Positions 60,303-64,000 of a DNA stretch of 64,000 nt are shown here, piece by piece. A program made the translations under genes and the position numbers. Within the stretch, counting starts at the first letter, position 1; every line of letters starts with the position of its first letter. Under the pieces are notes generated by a model, which saw only the letters and a list, made by a program, of their open reading frames with translations, searched no databases and was not told where the DNA came from. This stretch comes from Cytidiella melzeri (taxonomy: Eukaryota > Basidiomycota > Agaricomycetes > Polyporales > Irpicaceae), in the NCBI GenBank assembly GCA_022592445.1, contig JABYQR010000171.1, forward strand, positions 27,430-91,429, read 5' to 3'.

Positions 60303-60934
60303 GGGCGGAGAAAGCAGGCATTGCTGTAATGTTGAAGGCGGCGTGGAGTCGTAACAGCTCTCTGCATTGCAGCTGCCAAAGACCTTGCATACACATCACG
60401 TGGTGTTGTGATGGTGAATTGGTAGTACATGCATGAAGAATCTCCGGCTAGTTTCTGCGAAGCACTCAGCACGTACTGGCAACCGCAGCCGTCGAATTAT
60501 AGCTGCTAGAAGATGTTTAAAAAGACAAAATATTATGCCGTGCGCGAGTGAAGAATTTCTGGTATGCCCATACTGCTGTCATACGAGATGCACTGAGTTA
60601 ATGGGAATGCAGAACGATACAGACTTACATGTGCTCGGAGTGACTTCACACGCCTGGTTCTCCGCGTATATATGCGCTAAAGCTGGAAGCCATGCGCTGA
60701 ACTGCCTGCCATGCATACGCAAACCCACCCTGGGATTTTATATACATATCAAGATAAGTTGCAGGACGATGTGTTCGCTCGATGGAGTCGAAGGTTGAAG
60801 AGGGTGCCAAGCGAGACAGACGCTGAAGCTTGAAGTACAGCGGCTCGCATAACATATACTGTATGATTGGCTACGAGGTACTTATCACTCATCCTCTCTT
60901 GTACCGGTACCACCACCATCGAAGATAGACGCCC
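60303..60934. other. Intergenic upstream of member A and of the zinc-knuckle ORF
   Basis: Presumed divergent promoter DNA. A TATATATGCG stretch near 60667 could serve the minus strand. No gene is recognised. Confidence 0.45.
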
Positions 60935-63900
60935 ATGACTACTCCTTCGAATCTCGACGTACCTATGGCGACAGCAGCGCGAACGAAGTCTAGCTCACCT
61001 ACAGCTGGACCCGTTCGGAGAGAGGGCTCTGTGGAGCCCTTTGAACCATACGGGGGCAGACCTAAAAAGTCTGCTCCCAGATCTTTGACCTCGAAAGAGG
61101 CCCCTGCTCTGCAGGACCCCGAGGCCTCTAGTGGTGCAACTGCTAGAGGCCTCAACCCAATCCCTGAGGGTTCCACCGCCCCTGCGCATAGCTCGGGTGC
61201 TGGCTCACACGGGACTCAACTTCATGCCCCCGAAGTCTCTAGTGGTGCAACTGCTAGAGACCTCAAATCAATCCCTGAGGGTTCCACCGCCCCTGCGCAT
61301 AGCTCGGGTGCTGGCTCGCACGGGACTCAACTTCATGCCCCCCCGACGTATGCAACTATTGTCCAGACGTCGCAGGCGAATGAGGTGCCGCTGCAGGTAA
61401 GCATACGCACCCCCCAACTATCCATCGATCCACGTGCCTGTCATCTGATGGGCACGAGGATTTACTTCGCGCAATATGGGACTGCGCTTACACTCGTGTT
61501 TCGAATTCAGATTCCGACATCGACCCAGGCTGTTCCAGCCGGGTCTACTCCTTTCCAAGGGCGAACGCACACCAGTGAGCCCGAGGACAGAAACCAATCG
61601 CAGCGAACCGAGGAAGGATCTATCCTTCACGCATTCGTGTGCAGAGGCGAGAACGCAGTGGGTGACATCCTGGATCGTGTCATCGAGTCGTTCGACAATA
61701 TCGCGATGGCGGCCCCTAGTTGGGACCCGTCTGGCGCGTTCTTCGCGGAGCTGCCTGTAGGTAGGCGGGAATTCGCTCGTAATCGCATCGTGGGTCTGTT
61801 ACAAATGGTGACAGACCATTTCGAAGCGTACTTCCGAAAGTGGGACCCTGCTTCCCCTTCTCTTCTCATTGCGTCTACTCAGGCGCACCGACACATCGAG
61901 GCCTCAACGTTTATCCGGGGCACGGTGTCCGACATGGCTTCCAGCGTCAGTCAGATTCGCTCTGACATGGCCAAGCTGCGTAGTGAGCGGAGGCTCAGGT
62001 TCCAACAGGAGCATATGGAAGTGGACGACGAGGCTTTGCCGTCGTATGCCCGCCCGACAAAAGCGTCTGCAGCCAAGGGACCTGGTCCCAAGGCCAAAAA
62101 GACGCTTGACTCGATTTGTGTTGCCCCCGGTCGTGCCTCTCGTAGAGAGCATGGCGGCGCGGTAAGCGATGCGATGACTTCTGCAGACGAGGGTGGTGCT
62201 GCCTCCGAAGCGGAAGAGATCATGACACCGGGAGCTCGGAGGAGCTACGCCGATGCCACCAAAAAGAAGGGGAAAGACAAGGCGCCGGCCAAGTCTCCGT
62301 TCGAGGGTATGCACCCATCAGTCGCGTTGACCCATCGTCAGCGCCAAGCAGCGGCTGCCAAGAAGGCGGCTGCTTCTGCCTCCACATCGACGACTGCTCC
62401 TCCTGTTGTGGCGGGAGAGACCAGTCTTGGAAAGCGTCCGCGTGCGGACTCCACTCACACCACGGAGCGCCCTGACACTCCATCCACTGCAGCTCCGCCA
62501 GCGAAGAAGCTTCAGACTGCTGACGACTGGTTCAAATCGCTCTCGGTGGAGATGATCAACAACTTCGCCCTGGGATTACGAGTCTTGGGCCCTACGGCCG
62601 TTGACTTTAGCATCGACCAGATCCTAGCGACTGGTCAACGAATGGGCTCCTTCGGTTTCCCAATCGAGGTGTCCTCCCAATCTGTCCCCCCCCCTCCTCC
62701 TGCTCCGGCGAACCCCCCTGCAAATGCTTCGGCAGGACAGGGTGCGAGTACCCTGGCAGCACGAGACAAAGGAAAGGGGAAAATCGTTATTCCAGGCACC
62801 CACCCTGCGAGTGATACCAAGCCAGATGCGAGAGCAAATCTCGTACGTGAACCTAAGCCTAAGGCCCCCGTCGTCCATGCCCCCCGGCCTCCAGAGTCTA
62901 AGACTACGGTGGTGATTACGTTCCACCAGTCTGCTGACGAGGGGTCAATCCGCAAGGAAGAGGAAGTTCGAGCCATTGTGGCCCGACTTTATCATAGCTG
63001 GCAGCTTGCTGAGCACGGAAAGAAGGGAGGTGCGACGACCACCCTCCAACCAAAACTGAATCCTGTTATCAGGGTGAAGTGGGATGAGAAACGGCGAAAC
63101 CAGCTGCAGTTGGCTTTCCAAGTGCGTCCCGAACTCAGCTTCGTGAATTGGCTCGAAGACATCTGGACGAAGATGACCACTGAGGATCTCGCTGGTTATC
63201 CCCTGTCCTCCTCATACCCTCCTGTCCTCTTGGTACATATGTACACGTCGATGGCAGAACTCGTGATCCAGGCTTGCCCAAGCAAGGATCTTTCAATTCA
63301 GGATATCTTCGCGGAAATGTCGAGGAACAATCCTGAGGTTTTCCAGCACCTGGTCCCGTCGAACTACACCCCTGTCGCGTTCTGGGGTGCTGGTCATAGG
63401 AAAGGCTCTCCAGGGCCCCTCCATATCTTCGCGTATGACGTTGGCGGCGAGGTCGCCCAACGCCTCATCCAGGAGAGAGTTACCATCGGCTCGAAAAAGT
63501 GCTCTTTAGTACTTGCTCAGTCGACGGCTCGTGTTGCAATGTGCACTCACTGCCATCGTATTGGACACTGGAGGGACCAGTGCAAAAACGGAGCGTTCGA
63601 ATGGTGCAAGGTCTGCCCAGCGAACCACAGGACGGAGGACCATAATGAGGTTGCTCCTTGCTGTATCCCCACGAGGGAGAGGCTTCAGACAGAAACGTGG
63701 CCGTGTCCAAACGAACACTGGATCTGTGCAAATTGTGGTAAGACTGGCCACGGACATTACTCGAACAGATGCTCGAGGTACTCAAAGCGGGGGGACAAGG
63801 CGTACATGCAAGGCGTTGACCCCGCCACCCAACTTCGTCGGGATGTCCCGGCTGTTCCATGCAAGGCTGGTCGTCAGTTGGACAACAACGCGACCAAGTC

Positions 63901-64000
63901 TGCTAACCGCGCCATTCGCACTCAGAAGAAGCGAGCCGAAGAGGCTGCAGCGGCTCTGATTGCAGCGAAGGATCATGAAGGGAATGTTCCCATGCGCGAG
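60935..64000 (+). CDS. Long zinc-knuckle ORF, probable non-LTR retrotransposon ORF1 (open at window edge)
   Basis: From ATG 60935 (a TAG lies three codons upstream) the frame is open for 1,022 codons to the end of the window with no stop. The N-terminus is Ser/Ala/Pro-rich and contains two tandem 37-residue repeats (61121-61342). A helical part follows (SSVSQIRSDMAKLRSERRLR), then a low-complexity Lys/Ala/Pro region. About residues 640-850 look folded. Near the edge come three Cys/His clusters: CTHCHRIGHWRDQC (C-x2-C-x4-H-x4-C), a CKVC...HRTEDH...CC cluster, and CANCGKTGHGHYSNRC. Several knuckles after a globular domain, with no protease, fits ORF1 of a LINE-type element, where it coats element RNA. 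The reverse transcriptase ORF would then follow outside the window. A Ty3-like Gag is the main alternative. Confidence 0.7.
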   Translation, partial: MTTPSNLDVPMATAARTKSSSPTAGPVRREGSVEPFEPYGGRPKKSAPRSLTSKEAPALQDPEASSGATARGLNPIPEGSTAPAHSSGAGSHGTQLHAPEVSSGATARDLKSIPEGSTAPAHSSGAGSHGTQLHAPPTYATIVQTSQANEVPLQVSIRTPQLSIDPRACHLMGTRIYFAQYGTALTLVFRIQIPTSTQAVPAGSTPFQGRTHTSEPEDRNQSQRTEEGSILHAFVCRGENAVGDILDRVIESFDNIAMAAPSWDPSGAFFAELPVGRREFARNRIVGLLQMVTDHFEAYFRKWDPASPSLLIASTQAHRHIEASTFIRGTVSDMASSVSQIRSDMAKLRSERRLRFQQEHMEVDDEALPSYARPTKASAAKGPGPKAKKTLDSICVAPGRASRREHGGAVSDAMTSADEGGAASEAEEIMTPGARRSYADATKKKGKDKAPAKSPFEGMHPSVALTHRQRQAAAAKKAAASASTSTTAPPVVAGETSLGKRPRADSTHTTERPDTPSTAAPPAKKLQTADDWFKSLSVEMINNFALGLRVLGPTAVDFSIDQILATGQRMGSFGFPIEVSSQSVPPPPPAPANPPANASAGQGASTLAARDKGKGKIVIPGTHPASDTKPDARANLVREPKPKAPVVHAPRPPESKTTVVITFHQSADEGSIRKEEEVRAIVARLYHSWQLAEHGKKGGATTTLQPKLNPVIRVKWDEKRRNQLQLAFQVRPELSFVNWLEDIWTKMTTEDLAGYPLSSSYPPVLLVHMYTSMAELVIQACPSKDLSIQDIFAEMSRNNPEVFQHLVPSNYTPVAFWGAGHRKGSPGPLHIFAYDVGGEVAQRLIQERVTIGSKKCSLVLAQSTARVAMCTHCHRIGHWRDQCKNGAFEWCKVCPANHRTEDHNEVAPCCIPTRERLQTETWPCPNEHWICANCGKTGHGHYSNRCSRYSKRGDKAYMQGVDPATQLRRDVPAVPCKAGRQLDNNATKSANRAIRTQKKRAEEAAAALIAAKDHEGNVPMRE
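61121..61342 (+). repeat. Tandem 111-bp in-frame coding repeat (two copies)
   Basis: Units start at 61121 and 61232. Both contain TCTAGTGGTGCAACTGCTAG and ccctgagggttccaccgccc, with only a few substitutions between them. The 111-bp period keeps frame, adding 37 residues (SSGATAR ... IPEGSTAPAHSSGAGSHG). Confidence 0.9.

Overview
The window is nuclear DNA of a filamentous basidiomycete, most likely an Agaricomycete. The evidence is: protein-coding genes cut by many short GT-AG introns (mostly 47-60 nt); single-copy housekeeping genes with typical fungal architecture; a Plavaka-type DNA transposon, a group known mainly from Agaricomycetes; and chromodomain-bearing Ty3 retrotransposons. No bacterial features, CRISPR arrays or rRNA genes were seen.

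Layout. 1-1621: N-terminal half of VPS11 (minus strand, cut by the window edge). 2348-2812: a small predicted secreted protein. 3.2-5.3 kb: repeat-rich noncoding DNA with ~130-bp units in both orientations and an 8-bp microsatellite. 5309-25885: a nest of transposons. A degraded TIR element (3-bp duplication ACT) holds a 4.4-kb hAT element (8-bp duplication ACAAGGGG). The hAT element was hit twice by the same Ty3 family in opposite orientations: copy 1 at 6189-12854 (duplication ATGGT, inside the last hAT exon) and copy 2 at 16285-24595 (duplication CCACG, upstream of the hAT start). Both Ty3 copies have same-length LTR pairs that look identical by eye, yet both carry coding lesions. 26057-32518: a Plavaka-type element with ends, AT duplication, a four-exon transposase and a divergent eight-exon partner gene.

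33106-54652 is a compact housekeeping block: aldehyde dehydrogenase, CAF-1 large subunit, RFC4, SIP5, SERCA-type Ca2+-ATPase, a 345-bp MITE, an arrestin-like gene and an SLC35F6-like transporter. CAF-1 and RFC4 are divergent from a 164-bp promoter with ACGCGT/ACGCGA boxes. Both act at replication forks with PCNA, so shared S-phase control is plausible.

54.6-60.9 kb: a small tandem family on the minus strand. Two members share an N-terminal two-helix membrane segment, and two share a C-terminal domain that I read as a divergent double-stranded-RNA-binding fold. No function is known to me; this is the best candidate here for an undescribed system. 60935-64000: a long reading frame, open at the window edge, with CCHC zinc knuckles, probably ORF1 of a non-LTR retrotransposon.

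All exon boundaries were worked out by eye from frame, splice consensus and remembered family conservation. None has transcript support here.
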